Origin: Bradyrhizobium sp. NP1
Lineage (GTDB): Bacteria > Pseudomonadota > Alphaproteobacteria > Rhizobiales > Xanthobacteraceae
Reading direction: 5' to 3'
Assembly: GCF_030378205.1 (NCBI RefSeq)
Contig: NZ_CP127385.1
Location: forward strand, 310,001 to 374,000
Length of the DNA stretch: 64,000 bases
Positions within the stretch are counted from its first letter, which is position 1. Each line of letters begins with the position of its first letter. Of the stretch, positions 37,554 through 47,685 are shown piece after piece. The position numbers and the translations under genes were made by a program. The notes below the pieces were generated by a model. It searched no databases, had not been told where the DNA came from, and saw nothing but the letters and a program-made list of their open reading frames with translations.

Positions 37554-39398
37554 CTAGTACACCCGCGCCTTCGGCGGGATGTACTGCACGTCATTGGTCA
37601 TGGTGTAGTCGTGCACCGGGCGATAGTCGATCCTGGTCTTGCCGCTCTCGTCGAGCCACGCCAGCGTGTGCTTCATCCAGTTCTTGTCGTCGCGTGCCGG
37701 AAAATCCTCGCGCGCATGGGCGCCGCGGCTCTCGGTCCGGTTCGCCGCCGAATCCATCGTGACCACCGCCTGCGCGATCAGGTTGTCGAACTCCAGCGTC
37801 TCGACCAGGTCCGAATTCCAGATCAGCGAGCGGTCGGAAACCGAGATGTCGGAGACGCCGCTGTACACCTTGTGGATCAGGTTCTGCCCTTCGTGCAGCA
37901 CCTCGCCGGTGCGGAACACCGCGCAGTTGTTCTGCATCACGTGCTGCATGCCCTCGCGCAGCTTCGCGGTCGGCGTGCCGCCGGACGCATGGCGGAAATG
38001 GTCGAGCCGGCCGATCGCCATCTCGGCCGAGTTCGCCGGCAGTTCCGGCTGCTTGGCGTTGGCGGAGAGCTTCTCGGCGAGCCGCAACGCCGCGGCGCGG
38101 CCGAACACCACGAGGTCGATCAGCGAGTTGGAGCCGAGCCGGTTGGCGCCATGCACGGAGACGCAGGAGGCTTCGCCGATCGCCATCAGGCCCGGCACGA
38201 CAGCATTGTCGTCGCCGTTCTTCTTGGTCAGCACCTCGGCGTGATAGTTGGTCGGGATGCCGCCCATGTTGTAGTGCACTGTCGGCACGATCGGGATCGG
38301 CTCGCGGGTCACGTCGACATTGGCGAAGATCTTCGCCGATTCGGAAATGCCGGGCAGCCGCTCGTGCAGCACCTTGGGATCGAGATGGTCGAGATGCAGG
38401 AAGATGTGGTCCTGCTTCTTGCCGACGCCGCGGCCCTCGCGGATCTCGATGGTCATCGCGCGCGAGACCACGTCGCGCGAGGCGAGGTCCTTGGCCGAGG
38501 GCGCGTAGCGCTCCATGAAGCGCTCGCCTTCGGAATTGACGAGATAGCCGCCTTCGCCGCGCGCGCCTTCGGTGACGAGGCAGCCCGAGCCGTAGATGCC
38601 GGTCGGGTGGAACTGGACGAATTCCATGTCCTGCAGCGGCAGGCCTGCGCGCAGCGCCATCGCCCCGCCGTCGCCGGTGCAGGTATGCGCCGAGGTGCAG
38701 GAGGCATAGGCGCGGCCGTAGCCGCCGGTGGCCAGGATCGTGGTCTGCGCGCGGAAACGGTGCACCGTGCCGTCGTCGAGCTTGAGCGCGATCACGCCGC
38801 GGCAGGCGCCCTGATCATCCATGATCAGGTCGATGGCGAAGAACTCGATGTAGAATTCGGCCGAATGGCGCAGCGCCTGGCCGTACATCGTGTGCAGCAT
38901 GGCGTGGCCGGTACGGTCGGCGGCGGCGCAGGTGCGCTGCGCCTGGGCCTTGCCGTAGTCGATGGTCATGCCGCCGAACGGCCGCTGATAGATCTTGCCG
39001 TCTTCGGTGCGCGAGAACGGCACGCCCCAATGTTCGAGCTCGTAGACCGCTTCCGGCGCGTTGCGCACCATGTATTCGATCGCGTCCTGGTCGCCGAGCC
39101 AGTCCGACCCCTTGACGGTGTCGTACATGTGCCAGCGCCAGTTGTCCGGGTGCATGTTGCCGAGCGCGGCGGAGATGCCGCCCTGCGCTGCGACCGTGTG
39201 CGAGCGGGTCGGAAACACCTTGGTGATGCAGGCGGTGCGCAAGCCGGCCTCGCTGCAGCCGACCACCGCACGCAGGCCTGCGCCGCCGGCGCCGACCACG
39301 ACGACGTCGTAGGTGTGGTCCTCGATCGGATAGGCTTTTCCGTTGGTGGCCGGGCCACCGCCGCCATTGGCGGCCTTGCCGTTACCATCAGCGGCCAT
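37554..39398 (-). CDS. sdhA: Succinate dehydrogenase flavoprotein subunit
   Basis: A 614-residue catalytic subunit. The FAD motif [20 protein letters not shown] is followed by the covalent flavin His in [18 protein letters not shown]. The active-site [21 protein letters not shown] and the late [14 protein letters not shown] and [18 protein letters not shown] are all intact. An unusual N-terminal stretch of about 20 Gly/Asn/Lys residues precedes the domain. It oxidises succinate to fumarate in the TCA cycle. Confidence 0.98.
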   Translation of the reverse strand: MAADGNGKAANGGGGPATNGKAYPIEDHTYDVVVVGAGGAGLRAVVGCSEAGLRTACITKVFPTRSHTVAAQGGISAALGNMHPDNWRWHMYDTVKGSDWLGDQDAIEYMVRNAPEAVYELEHWGVPFSRTEDGKIYQRPFGGMTIDYGKAQAQRTCAAADRTGHAMLHTMYGQALRHSAEFYIEFFAIDLIMDDQGACRGVIALKLDDGTVHRFRAQTTILATGGYGRAYASCTSAHTCTGDGGAMALRAGLPLQDMEFVQFHPTGIYGSGCLVTEGARGEGGYLVNSEGERFMERYAPSAKDLASRDVVSRAMTIEIREGRGVGKKQDHIFLHLDHLDPKVLHERLPGISESAKIFANVDVTREPIPIVPTVHYNMGGIPTNYHAEVLTKKNGDDNAVVPGLMAIGEASCVSVHGANRLGSNSLIDLVVFGRAAALRLAEKLSANAKQPELPANSAEMAIGRLDHFRHASGGTPTAKLREGMQHVMQNNCAVFRTGEVLHEGQNLIHKVYSGVSDISVSDRSLIWNSDLVETLEFDNLIAQAVVTMDSAANRTESRGAHAREDFPARDDKNWMKHTLAWLDESGKTRIDYRPVHDYTMTNDVQYIPPKARVY

Positions 39399-39401
39399 AA
39401 C

Positions 39402-39803
39402 TCATACTCCCGACGACAGTTTGAGGATGGCGTAGATCGAGGCCAGCGCCACCGCGATCGAGAAGAAATTGTTGGCCATGATGGCGGCAAGTTTCAGCTT
39501 CTCGTTGTGAACATAGTCCTCGATCACCACCTGCATGCCGATCTTCATGTGCCAGGTGCTGGCGACGATGAAGAGCAGCAGGATCAAGGCGATCGGCACC
39601 GAGCCGAGGATCTGGGCCGCGCCCGCCTGGTTGCGGCCCATCAGCATCAGCACGACCACCACCATGGGCACGATCAGAAGCGTCATCGCCACCGCGGTCA
39701 GGCGCTGGCGCCAGAAATCGCCCGTGCCCGAATGCGAAGCGCCGAGCGCGCGCACGCGGCCGAGCGGCGTGCGCATCGAGTTCGAGGTGTTCGGCGTGCT
39801 CAT
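39402..39803 (-). CDS. sdhD: Succinate dehydrogenase membrane anchor SdhD
   Basis: A 133-residue membrane anchor with three helices (about residues 37-55, 66-85 and 103-127). The motif LGASHSGTGDFWRQRLTAVA near residue 25 is the alphaproteobacterial SdhD start, and HMKIGMQVVIEDYVH holds the heme-side His and quinone-site residues. Its ATG overlaps the sdhC stop as ATGA, which fixes the start. Confidence 0.93.
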   Translation of the reverse strand: MSTPNTSNSMRTPLGRVRALGASHSGTGDFWRQRLTAVAMTLLIVPMVVVVLMLMGRNQAGAAQILGSVPIALILLLFIVASTWHMKIGMQVVIEDYVHNEKLKLAAIMANNFFSIAVALASIYAILKLSSGV

Positions 39804-40198
39804 CGTCCGCCTCCGATCACGTAGGCCGCGATCCACACCAGGACGGTCAGCGAAATCCCGCCGATCAGCGCGCCCCAGGTCAAGGCCTCCCGTTCATTGG
39901 CCTTGAAGCCGTAGCCGAGGTCCCAGACGAAATGCCTGATGCCGCTGAGCAGGTGATGCAGCAGCGCCCAAGTGTAGCCGAACACGATCAGCCGGCCGAT
40001 GAAACTGGACGTGAAGGCCTGCACATGCGCGTAGGCGCTGGGGCCGGAGGCCGCCGCGATCAGCCACCAGGCCAGCAGCAGCGTGCCGAAATACAGTGCA
40101 ATGCCGGTGGCGCGATGGACGATGGAGAGCGCCATCGTCAGCGTCCAGCGGTAAGTTTGCAGATGTGGCGAAAGCGGTCGTTCGATCCTGGCGGTCAT
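39800..40198 (-). CDS. sdhC: Succinate dehydrogenase cytochrome b556 subunit
   Basis: A 132-residue subunit with three helices. The N-terminal RPLSPHLQTYRW and the SIVHRATGIAL motif form the quinone-binding region, and HHLLSGIRHFVWD carries the heme-ligand His. It is the first gene of the sdhCDAB operon. The ATG at 40198 fits the family length; longer in-frame sequence upstream lacks family features. Confidence 0.95.
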   Translation of the reverse strand: MTARIERPLSPHLQTYRWTLTMALSIVHRATGIALYFGTLLLAWWLIAAASGPSAYAHVQAFTSSFIGRLIVFGYTWALLHHLLSGIRHFVWDLGYGFKANEREALTWGALIGGISLTVLVWIAAYVIGGGR

Positions 40199-40403
40199 GG
40201 CGGCTTTTGCTGGTGCGGCCCGCGGAGGGGCGGCTTCGGGGATCGCGAATTTAGGGTGAGCCTTATTTACGGAGTCGAAAGAGTCAGCGCAACGATCAAA
40301 TGCCGCGAAAACGAACCGGCGTTCACTACTAGAGGGCCGATCGGGCCAAGTCATCAGCGGGTTGGTATACCAGGCGGGTCGAGCCTTCGCAAAAGTCGAA
40401 TCG

Positions 40404-41336
40404 TCATTCTGTTATTGCGATAGGCTCGTTCGCATTCCCGAATGGACTGGCGTTTCGCCACTGTGCAGCCAGGTAGTCGACAAAGGCCCGTGTCTTGCGC
40501 GAAGCAGGCCGCGACGGCTGAAACAGCAGGTGCAGCGGGGCCGGGGGACGCTCGTATTCGGCAAGCACCCGCGCGAGGCTTCCCGCGGCGAGATCGCGTG
40601 CCACCTGCCAGGACGGCGCTCGTGCCAGACCAGCACCGTCCCGCGCGGCTGTCACCAGCGCTTCGAGGCTGTTCACCCAGAGCTTACCGGCCATGCGAAT
40701 TTTGCGGCCACTTTTCGTGCCGTCGGCAAAGCGCCATTCGGCCACGCCGGGCGTCTCGGAAAACAGCAGGCAATCATGGCGGGCGAGATCGCCCGGCACG
40801 GTGGGCGTGCCGCGCCGCGCCAGATAGGCCGGCGAGCCGCAGACGATCATCTGCACCGTGCCGAGCTTGCGCGCCACGATCGCAGAGTCCGGCAGGTGGC
40901 CGATCCGCAGCGCGAGCTGGACGTCTTCCTCGATCATGTCGACCTCGCGGTCGACCAGCAGCAGATCGACCGAGAGCGAAGGATGGCGGCGCAGGAATTC
41001 GGCAAGCAGCGGCGCCAGCAACTGCCGCCCCATCAGCGTCGGCGCGCTGATCCGGATCCGCCCGGCGGGCTGGTCGCCATCGCGCGACAGCGCGGCCTCG
41101 ACCTCGCTGATCTCGCCCAGGATCGCCTTGGCGCGCTCGTAGAACAGGCGGCCGTCGTCGGTCAGCGCGAGGTGGCGTGTGGTGCGCAGCAGAAGCCGCG
41201 TGCCAAGCCGCTCTTCCAGTGCTGAAATCTGGCGGCTGACCGCGGTGAGCGAGCTCGGCAGCGAGCGCGCCGCGGCCGACAGGCTGCCCTGCTCGACCAC
41301 CCGCACGAAGGTTGCCATCGCTGCAAGCCGGTCCAC
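40404..41336 (-). CDS. LysR family transcriptional regulator
   Basis: A 310-residue regulator. The N-terminal winged helix is FVRVVEQGSLSAAARSLPSSLTAVSRQISALEERLGTRLL, and the substrate-binding domain begins near residue 90 (AGRIRISAPTLMGRQLLAPLL). It belongs to the PcaQ/DsdC-like group by the LTDDGRLFYERAKAIL linker. Start is GTG. It lies upstream of sdhC on the same strand with 205 bases between; a regulatory link is not shown. Confidence 0.9.
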   Translation of the reverse strand: MDRLAAMATFVRVVEQGSLSAAARSLPSSLTAVSRQISALEERLGTRLLLRTTRHLALTDDGRLFYERAKAILGEISEVEAALSRDGDQPAGRIRISAPTLMGRQLLAPLLAEFLRRHPSLSVDLLLVDREVDMIEEDVQLALRIGHLPDSAIVARKLGTVQMIVCGSPAYLARRGTPTVPGDLARHDCLLFSETPGVAEWRFADGTKSGRKIRMAGKLWVNSLEALVTAARDGAGLARAPSWQVARDLAAGSLARVLAEYERPPAPLHLLFQPSRPASRKTRAFVDYLAAQWRNASPFGNANEPIAITE

Positions 41337-41443
41337 TCGCTACTCTTCCGCCAAACGCAAGATAGTATCACAGATAGCGATAATACTCCCTGACAGCGCA
41401 AGGATCTATGATCGTAAGCTCCAGGCAAAAGAGGGTATGCGAG

Positions 41444-41668
41444 ATGGCCCGGGCCAATCATCCGAAGCAGACGCGGCGCGCCCGGGCTGTCGACCAGCTG
41501 GTGCTGCTGCTGACGTTTTCGCTGGGCGGACTTGCTGCCGACTGCTTCGCCCTGCGGCTTCAGGGCGCCGGCGCATGGCTGATCCCTGCCGAATTCGCCT
41601 TGATTGTCGGTGCGCCTGCGTTAGCAGCGTTGGCTGCGCTGTCGTGCCGTGGCAGCGGATCCCGATGA
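41444..41668 (+). CDS. Small two-helix membrane protein (hypothetical)
   Basis: A 74-residue frame with two hydrophobic stretches (VDQLVLLLTFSLGGLAADCF and AWLIPAEFALIVGAPALAAL). No family is recognised. It overlaps neither neighbour and lies just upstream of the TauE/SafE gene on the same strand. An earlier ATG at 41408 would add 12 residues. It may be a real small membrane protein or chance. Confidence 0.42.
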   Translation: MARANHPKQTRRARAVDQLVLLLTFSLGGLAADCFALRLQGAGAWLIPAEFALIVGAPALAALAALSCRGSGSR

Positions 41669-41690
41669 AAGCGCGGCTGGGGGAACCATC

Positions 41691-42548
41691 GTGACCGGGC
41701 TCGGCCTGTCCGAAATCGTCGAACTGGCGCTGCTTCTCGTTGCAGTCGGCGCGCTCTCAGGCTTTCTCGCCGGCCTGTTCGGGATCGGCGGCGGCGCGGT
41801 CCTTGTGCCGGTGTTCTACGAATGCTTCCGGCTCGTCGGTGTGCCGCTCGAAGTGCGCATGCCGCTTTGCGTCGGCACCTCGCTCGCGGTGATCATCCCG
41901 ACCTCCATCGCCGCGTTTCGCGCCCAGTACCGCCGCGGCGCCGTGGACATGGCGGTCTTGCGGCGCTGGTGGCTGCCGGTGCTTCTCGGCGTGCTGGTCG
42001 GCAGCATCACCGCGCGTTACGCGCCGGAGCGGCTGTTCAAATATGTGTTCGTCGCGGTGGCGTGGTCGTCGGCGGCGCGGCTGCTGCTGGCGCGGACGGG
42101 CTGGAAGCTCGGCGAGGACCTTCCGCGCGGCGTCCTGATGCGAGTCTACGGCCTCGTGATCGGCCTGCTCTCGACCCTGATGGGCGTCGGCGGCGGCCTG
42201 TTCGGCAATCTCGTCATGATGTTCTACAGCCGGCCGATCCACCAGGCGATCGGGACATCCTCCGCGCTTGCCGTGCTGATCTCGATTCCGGGTGCGCTCG
42301 GCTACGTCTATGCCGGCTGGCCGGTGGCCGCGCGCTTTCCTGACGTCGGTGCGCTGCGTCTGCCGTTTGCGCTCGGCTACGTCTCGCTGATCGGCGCCGT
42401 GCTGGCGATGCCGACGACGCTGGTCACCGCCCCGCTCGGCGTGAAATGCGCGCATGCGCTGTCGAAGCGGCAGCTCGAGATCGCCTTCGGCCTCTATCTC
42501 CTGATTGTCGGCGGTCGCTTTGTGGTAAGTCTGATCTCCGGGCAATAG
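41691..42548 (+). CDS. TauE/SafE family sulfite/organic anion exporter-like protein
   Basis: A 285-residue membrane protein with eight predicted helices in two halves, each opened by a Gly-rich turn: LAGLFGIGGGAVLVPVF and LMGVGGGLFGNLVMMF. These repeats define the TauE/SafE family, which moves sulfite, sulfonates or similar anions. The GTG start at 41691 follows a GGGGGAA site at good spacing; a GTG at 41649 is an alternative without one. The ABC binding protein gene starts 52 bases later. Confidence 0.87.
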   Translation: MTGLGLSEIVELALLLVAVGALSGFLAGLFGIGGGAVLVPVFYECFRLVGVPLEVRMPLCVGTSLAVIIPTSIAAFRAQYRRGAVDMAVLRRWWLPVLLGVLVGSITARYAPERLFKYVFVAVAWSSAARLLLARTGWKLGEDLPRGVLMRVYGLVIGLLSTLMGVGGGLFGNLVMMFYSRPIHQAIGTSSALAVLISIPGALGYVYAGWPVAARFPDVGALRLPFALGYVSLIGAVLAMPTTLVTAPLGVKCAHALSKRQLEIAFGLYLLIVGGRFVVSLISGQ

Positions 42549-42600
42549 CGGATCGCAGCGGCGCGTGCGCGCCGCGCGGAATTTTCCGGAGAGGGCCAGA

Positions 42601-43593
42601 ATGAGGCGACGCGAGTTGATCACGCTGCTCGGTGGGGTCGCGCTCGCATCGTCGATGGCTCCCTTGGCGCTCCGTGCGCAGCCTGCCTCCATGCCCGTGG
42701 TCGGCTATCTCGGTAGCGGTTCTGCGGACGATCAGAAGAATCTGGTGGCGGCGACGCTGCAGGGCCTGAAAGAGGCAGGCTTCACGGCGGGCCAGAACGT
42801 CAGCGTCGAATTTCGCTGGGCTGACGGGCGCTACGATCGCCTGCCGGCGCTTGCCGAGGAACTGGTCAAGCGGCCGGTCGCGCTGATCATCGCCGCCGGC
42901 GGCAGCGATCCCGGCCGCGCCGCGAAGGCCGCGACCTCGACCATTCCGATCGTGTTCATCACCGCGGCCGATCCGGTCAAGACCGGCCTTGTCAGCGGGC
43001 TCAACCGCGGCGAAGGCAACGTCACCGGCATCAGCATGATCGGCTCGACGCTGGAAGCCAAGCGGGTCGAGCTTCTGCACGAAATGCTGCCGCGAGTTGA
43101 GGCGATCGGGGTGATGATCAATCCCGGCTATCCGGCCGCGAAGGTGCAGGCGCAGGAGGTGGAGGAGGCGCGGGCGCGGCTTGGTCTGCGCACGGTCGTG
43201 GTGAACGCCGGCACCGCTTCCGAGCTCGATGCGGCGTTCGCGCGCTTTGCCGAGGAGAAGGTCGGCGCCGCGCTGGCCTGCAACGATCCGTTCTACGGCT
43301 CGATGCGCGATCAGATCGCCGCACTGGCGCTGCGCTACCGCCTGCCGTCGATGTCTTTCCGCCGCGAATATGCCGAGGCCGGGGGCCTGCTCAGCTATGG
43401 ACCGCATTTCGCCGAAGGCTATCGGCAGACCGGCGTCTATGCCGGGCGGATCCTGGCCGGCGCAAGGCCTGCCGATCTTCCCGTCATGCAGCCGACGAAA
43501 TTCGAGCTGGTCGTCAATCTGAAGACCGCGCGGGCGATCGGGCTCGCCATTTCCGAATCGTTCCTGCTGCGCGCCGATGACGTGATCGAATGA
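42601..43593 (+). CDS. ABC transporter substrate-binding protein (PF04392-like)
   Basis: A 330-residue exported protein. The leader MRRRELITLLGGVALASSMAPLALRAQ combines a twin-arginine-like start with the very characteristic RRRELITLLGG of this rhizobial family. The mature domain has VVGYLGSGSADDQ, LKEAGFTAGQNVSVEFRWADGRYDRLPALAEELV and IPIVFITAADPVKTGLV, typical of the TrpX-like binding proteins. No permease or ATPase is adjacent, so it is an orphan. The ligand is unknown. Confidence 0.88.
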   Translation: MRRRELITLLGGVALASSMAPLALRAQPASMPVVGYLGSGSADDQKNLVAATLQGLKEAGFTAGQNVSVEFRWADGRYDRLPALAEELVKRPVALIIAAGGSDPGRAAKAATSTIPIVFITAADPVKTGLVSGLNRGEGNVTGISMIGSTLEAKRVELLHEMLPRVEAIGVMINPGYPAAKVQAQEVEEARARLGLRTVVVNAGTASELDAAFARFAEEKVGAALACNDPFYGSMRDQIAALALRYRLPSMSFRREYAEAGGLLSYGPHFAEGYRQTGVYAGRILAGARPADLPVMQPTKFELVVNLKTARAIGLAISESFLLRADDVIE

Positions 43594-43660
43594 GTTGAAG
43601 TCCGCGGGGGCTGGTCCGCGGCAGCCGCGGAAGGATTGCGCGAGATGTGGCGCTCCCCCG

Positions 43661-45190
43661 TCACTTCCCGCCGTAAATATCCTTGTAGGTCTCGCGCAGA
43701 ATATTCTTCTGCACCTTGCCCATGGTGTTGCGCGGCAACTCGTCGACGACGAAGACGCGCTTGGGCATCTTGAACTTGGCGAGCCGCCCGTCGAGTGCCT
43801 TCAGGAGGCTGGCCTCGCTGACGCCGGCGCCCTTGTTGCAGACCACCACCGCCGTGACACCCTCGCCGAAATCGGCATGCGGCACGCCGATCACGGCGGA
43901 TTCGACGATGCCCGGCATGGCGTCGATCTCGCTTTCGATCTCTTTCGGGTAGACGTTGAAGCCGCCCGAGATCACGAGGTCCTTGCCGCGGCCGAGAATG
44001 TGCACATAGCCCTGGGTGTCGATCTTGCCGAGGTCGCCGGTGATGAAGAAGCCATCGCCGCGGAATTCGGACTTGGTCTTCTCCGGCATCCGCCAGTAGC
44101 CGCGGAACACGTTGGGACCCTTGACCTCGATCATGCCGATTTCCTCGCGCGGCAGTTCCTTGCCGGTCTCGGGATCGGTGACACGGACGGAGACGCCCGG
44201 CAGGGGATGGCCGACCGCGCCGGGGACGCGATCGCCGTCATAGGGGTTCGAGGTGTTCATGTTGGTTTCGGTCATGCCGTAGCGTTCGAGCACGGCGTGG
44301 CCGGTGCGCGCGGCCCATTCGCGATGGGTGTCGGCGAGCAGCGGTGCCGAGCCCGAGATGAACAGGCGCATGTGCTGCGTCGTCTCACGCGACAGCGCCG
44401 GGTTCTGCAAAAGCCGTGTGTAAAAGGTCGGGACGCCCATCAGCACGGTGGCGCGCGCCATCAGCTTGATGATGAGGTCCGGATCGAATTTCGGCAGGAA
44501 GATCATCGAAGCGCGCGCGAACAGTGTCACGTTGCTCGCCACGAACAGGCCGTGGGTGTGGTAGATCGGCAGCGCGTGGATCAGCACGTCGTCTTTGGTG
44601 AAGCGCCAATAGTCGACCAGCGTCAGCGAGTTCGAGGCAAGATTGTCGTGGCTCAGCATCGCGCCCTTGGACCGCCCCGTGGTCCCCGACGTGTAGAGGA
44701 TGGCCGCGAGATCGTCGTTGCCGCGCGCAACCGTTGCGAATTCCGTCGGCGCCTTGTCGGCAGCTGATGTCAGCGAGCCCTGGCCGCTCGCATCCAGCGT
44801 TTCGACCCTGCCGCCGACCTTCGCCGCGATTGTGCCGATGCCTTCCGCCTTGGCGGGATCGCAGACCACCAGCGACGGCTCGGCGTCGCTGATGAAATAG
44901 TCGAGCTCGTTCAGCGTATAGGCGGTGTTGAGCGGCAGATAGACCGCGCCGGCGCGCACCGCCGCGAGATAGAGCACGAGGCCCGGGACCGATTTTTCGG
45001 TCTGCGCCGCGACGCGGTCGCCCGGCTTGACGCCGCGCGCAACCAGCACATTCGCCATCTGCCCGGTGCGCGCGATCAGCTCGGCATAGCTGATGCGCTT
45101 GCCGTCATGGGTTTCGATGGCGAGCCGGTTCGGATCATCGAGCTGATCGAACAGGCGTGAAAACAGGTTGGCGTTGGCGGCTGGCTTCAT
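43661..45190 (-). CDS. matB: Malonyl-CoA synthetase MatB
   Basis: A 509-residue ANL-family ligase making malonyl-CoA from malonate, CoA and ATP. The P-loop is ILYTSGTTGRSKGAMLSHDN; other family motifs are YGMTETNMNTSNPYDGDR, GDGFFITGDLGKID and the catalytic Lys in PRNTMGKVQKN. Long stretches read as close matches to the characterised Rhodopseudomonas palustris MatB. matA and matC are not adjacent. A longer in-frame upstream extension is excluded because MKPAANANLF matches the family start. Confidence 0.93.
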   Translation of the reverse strand: MKPAANANLFSRLFDQLDDPNRLAIETHDGKRISYAELIARTGQMANVLVARGVKPGDRVAAQTEKSVPGLVLYLAAVRAGAVYLPLNTAYTLNELDYFISDAEPSLVVCDPAKAEGIGTIAAKVGGRVETLDASGQGSLTSAADKAPTEFATVARGNDDLAAILYTSGTTGRSKGAMLSHDNLASNSLTLVDYWRFTKDDVLIHALPIYHTHGLFVASNVTLFARASMIFLPKFDPDLIIKLMARATVLMGVPTFYTRLLQNPALSRETTQHMRLFISGSAPLLADTHREWAARTGHAVLERYGMTETNMNTSNPYDGDRVPGAVGHPLPGVSVRVTDPETGKELPREEIGMIEVKGPNVFRGYWRMPEKTKSEFRGDGFFITGDLGKIDTQGYVHILGRGKDLVISGGFNVYPKEIESEIDAMPGIVESAVIGVPHADFGEGVTAVVVCNKGAGVSEASLLKALDGRLAKFKMPKRVFVVDELPRNTMGKVQKNILRETYKDIYGGK

Positions 45191-45268
45191 GCAACATTCC
45201 CGCAAGGGCCTGAATTGGAGGGCTGGATTAGCAAAAACGCCCCTCACAAGGCAACGGAGACGGTGGGC

Positions 45269-46030
45269 ATGACAAATGGCGGCAAACGCGTGGCCTGGGT
45301 GACCGGCGGCGGCAGCGGGATCGGGGAGGCCGGCGCTGAAGCGCTCGCAAGCGACGGCTGGACGGTGATCGTCTCGGGCCGGCGCAAGGAGGAATTGGAC
45401 CGGGTGGTGGCGAACATCACCAAAACGGGCGGCAGGGCCGAGGCGATGCCGCTCGACGTCAGCGTCGCCGCCGACTGCGCCAAGGTTGCCGACGCGATCG
45501 TGGCCAAACATGGTCGCATCGATCTCCTGGTCAACAGCGCCGGTGTCAACGTGCCGAAGCGAAGCTGGGCCGACATGGAACTGGAAGGCTGGGACAAGCT
45601 CGTCGACATCAACCTCAACGGCGTCCTCTATTGCATGCGCGCGGTGCTGCCGGCCATGCGCAGGCAGAAGGACGGTTCGATCATCAACGTCGCGTCCTGG
45701 GCCGGCCGCCACGTCTCGAAGATGCCGGGCCCGGCCTACACCACGACCAAGCATGCGGTGCTGGCGTTGACCCATTCCTTCAACATGGACGAATGCGTCA
45801 ATGGCTTGCGCGCCTGCTGCCTGTCGCCGGGGGAGGTCGCGACCCCGATCCTGAAGCTTCGGCCGGTTGTGCCTTCGGCAGAGGAGCAGGCCAGGATGCT
45901 GCAGCCGGAGGACTGCGGACGTACCATCGCTTTTGTCGCGAGCCTGCCGCCGCGGGTCTGCGTCAACGAGATCCTGATCAGCCCGACCCATAATCGCGGT
46001 TTCATTCAGACGCCGGCGAACAGGGATTAG
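45269..46030 (+). CDS. SDR family oxidoreductase
   Basis: A 253-residue short-chain dehydrogenase. The cofactor motif is WVTGGGSGIGEAGAEAL; the active site is complete, with Ser in INVASWAGRHVS and Tyr-x3-Lys in PAYTTTKHAVLAL. The Arg in VSGRRKEEL suggests NADP preference. It is divergent from matB with 78 bases between starts. The substrate is unknown. Confidence 0.88.
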   Translation: MTNGGKRVAWVTGGGSGIGEAGAEALASDGWTVIVSGRRKEELDRVVANITKTGGRAEAMPLDVSVAADCAKVADAIVAKHGRIDLLVNSAGVNVPKRSWADMELEGWDKLVDINLNGVLYCMRAVLPAMRRQKDGSIINVASWAGRHVSKMPGPAYTTTKHAVLALTHSFNMDECVNGLRACCLSPGEVATPILKLRPVVPSAEEQARMLQPEDCGRTIAFVASLPPRVCVNEILISPTHNRGFIQTPANRD

Positions 46031-46281
46031 CCCCTTACCTTCCCCCTTACGGGAGAGGGTGGGAGATTCCCGGCATGCGCCGGGACGACAGCGCAGCGCG
46101 TACACACGGTCGCGGCCCGCCAAAGTTTCAGGCATCACAAAGAATTTTTGTTCGAAACCGCCTCCCGAAACCTCCCGTAGCTCGCTGCGACGACGACGCC
46201 AGGCGATCACGCAAGCGCCGTTGTTGCCACCCATCGCCGGCGGCTGTTCGCCGGCAGCTCAGTTCATTCGGGAGATGATCC

Positions 46282-46836
46282 ATGTCGAAGCGTATTGCAC
46301 TTCTGTCGGCCGCCGCACTCGGCGCGCTGGCGCTCACCGCCACCATCGCACTGCCTGTCAGCGCGCAGGAAAAGACCGTGATGGTCGGGGGTGCTGCGAT
46401 GTTCCCCTCGAAGAACATCATCCAGAACGCCGTCAACTCGAAGGACCACACCACGCTGGTTGCCGCGGTGAAGGCGGCCGGCCTCGTCGGCACGCTGGAG
46501 GGCAGGGGCCCGTTCACTGTGTTCGCGCCGACCAACGCCGCGTTCGGCAAGCTGCCGGCCGGCACCGTCGACAACCTGGTCAAGCCGGAGAACAAGGCGA
46601 CCCTGACAAAGATCCTGACCTACCACGTCGTGCCCGGCAAGCTCGAGGCCTCGGACCTCACCGACGGCAAGATGCTCAAGACCGTCGAAGGCGAAGAGCT
46701 GACCGTGAAGCGTTCGGGCGACAAGGTGATGATCGTGGACGCCAAGGGCGGTTCCTCGACCGTGACGATCTCCAACGTCAACCAGTCGAACGGCGTCATC
46801 CACGTGGTCGACACCGTGCTGATGCCGGCGTCCTGA
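46282..46836 (+). CDS. Fasciclin (FAS1) domain secreted protein
   Basis: A 184-residue exported protein. The signal peptide (about residues 1-28, ALPVSAQ) is followed by one FAS1 domain: VNSKDHTTLVAAVKAAGLV, GRGPFTVFAPTNAAFGKLPAGTV, LTYHVVPGKL (H2 region) and GVIHVVDTVLMP at the end. FAS1 domains mediate adhesion or matrix contacts. GGGAGATG precedes the start. The 251 bases upstream hold no other gene. A strong terminator follows. Confidence 0.93.
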   Translation: MSKRIALLSAAALGALALTATIALPVSAQEKTVMVGGAAMFPSKNIIQNAVNSKDHTTLVAAVKAAGLVGTLEGRGPFTVFAPTNAAFGKLPAGTVDNLVKPENKATLTKILTYHVVPGKLEASDLTDGKMLKTVEGEELTVKRSGDKVMIVDAKGGSSTVTISNVNQSNGVIHVVDTVLMPAS

Positions 46837-46897
46837 GCCCGGCCCGCTGCCGTCTGGTCCCCCGCGGGACACGGTCCCGGACGGGGGCGCGCAGGGA

Positions 46898-46928
46898 AGC
46901 GAGCCGGTCGCAACCGGCTCGCTTTTTT
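46898..46928 (+). terminator. Rho-independent terminator of the fasciclin gene
   Basis: AGCGAGCCGGT (46898-46908) pairs over 11 bp with ACCGGCTCGCT (46913-46923) around a 4-base loop and is followed directly by TTTTT. It is the most canonical intrinsic terminator in the window. Confidence 0.93.
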
Positions 46929-47034
46929 GTGACCGCAAAAGAACCCGCGGCATGAATGTCGGGGCATGGGGTTTGAGTAACGAAACCACCTTTTGCGGCG
47001 TATAATCGCCAAAGCAGTCGAGAACGGAGCCGCC

Positions 47035-47664
47035 ATGTCCAGCCTTGCAGCCGCCGAAAGCCACGCCACGCGCGAGCCGGCCAGGGTGATTCAGCCCGCC
47101 TGGGTGCGGACCATGCACTGGATCAACGCGTTCGCGATGATCCTGATGATCATGTCGGGCTGGCAGATCTACAACGCCTCGCCGCTGTTTGATTTCCGCT
47201 TCTCGTCCAACATCACGCTCGGCGGCTGGCTCGGCGGCGCGCTGCTCTGGCATTTCGCCGCGATGTGGCTGCTCGTGATCAACGGCCTCGTATATTTCAT
47301 CGTGGGGCTGGCCACCGGCCGCTTCCGCAGAAAACTGCTGCCGATCACGCCTGGCGGCGTGCTGTCCGATCTGAAGGCCGCGCTGACCTTCAAGCTGTCG
47401 CATGACGACCTTGCGAAGTATAATTACGTGCAGAAGGTGCTCTATGCCGGCATCCTGCTGGTCGGCGTCGTCATCGTGCTGTCGGGCCTGTCGATGTGGA
47501 AGCCGGTGCAGCTCCATTGGCTGGTGTCGCTGTTCGGCGGCTACGACGTGGCACGCTTCGTCCATTTCGTCTGCATGTCGCTGATCGTCGCGTTCCTGAT
47601 CGTCCATGTCGTGCTGGCGCTGCTCGTGCCCAGGAGCCTGCGCGCGATGATCATCGGCCGCTGA
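47035..47664 (+). CDS. Cytochrome b561-family membrane protein
   Basis: A 209-residue protein with four helices. Candidate heme-ligand His residues lie in RTMHWINAFAMI, LLWHFAAMW, ARFVHFVCM and FLIVHVVLALL. It matches the Ni/Fe-hydrogenase or cytochrome b561 type of quinol-linked electron carriers. The molybdopterin oxidoreductase gene follows after 21 bases, so the two form an electron-transfer pair comparable in plan to MsrQ-MsrP. Confidence 0.88.
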   Translation: MSSLAAAESHATREPARVIQPAWVRTMHWINAFAMILMIMSGWQIYNASPLFDFRFSSNITLGGWLGGALLWHFAAMWLLVINGLVYFIVGLATGRFRRKLLPITPGGVLSDLKAALTFKLSHDDLAKYNYVQKVLYAGILLVGVVIVLSGLSMWKPVQLHWLVSLFGGYDVARFVHFVCMSLIVAFLIVHVVLALLVPRSLRAMIIGR

Positions 47665-47685
47665 CCGAAACCGAGGATATCCATC

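Noticed and set aside
36675..39824. An open frame of over 1000 codons opposite sdhB and sdhA.
   Set aside because: Its composition is that of an antisense frame, and the sdh genes are complete and conserved.
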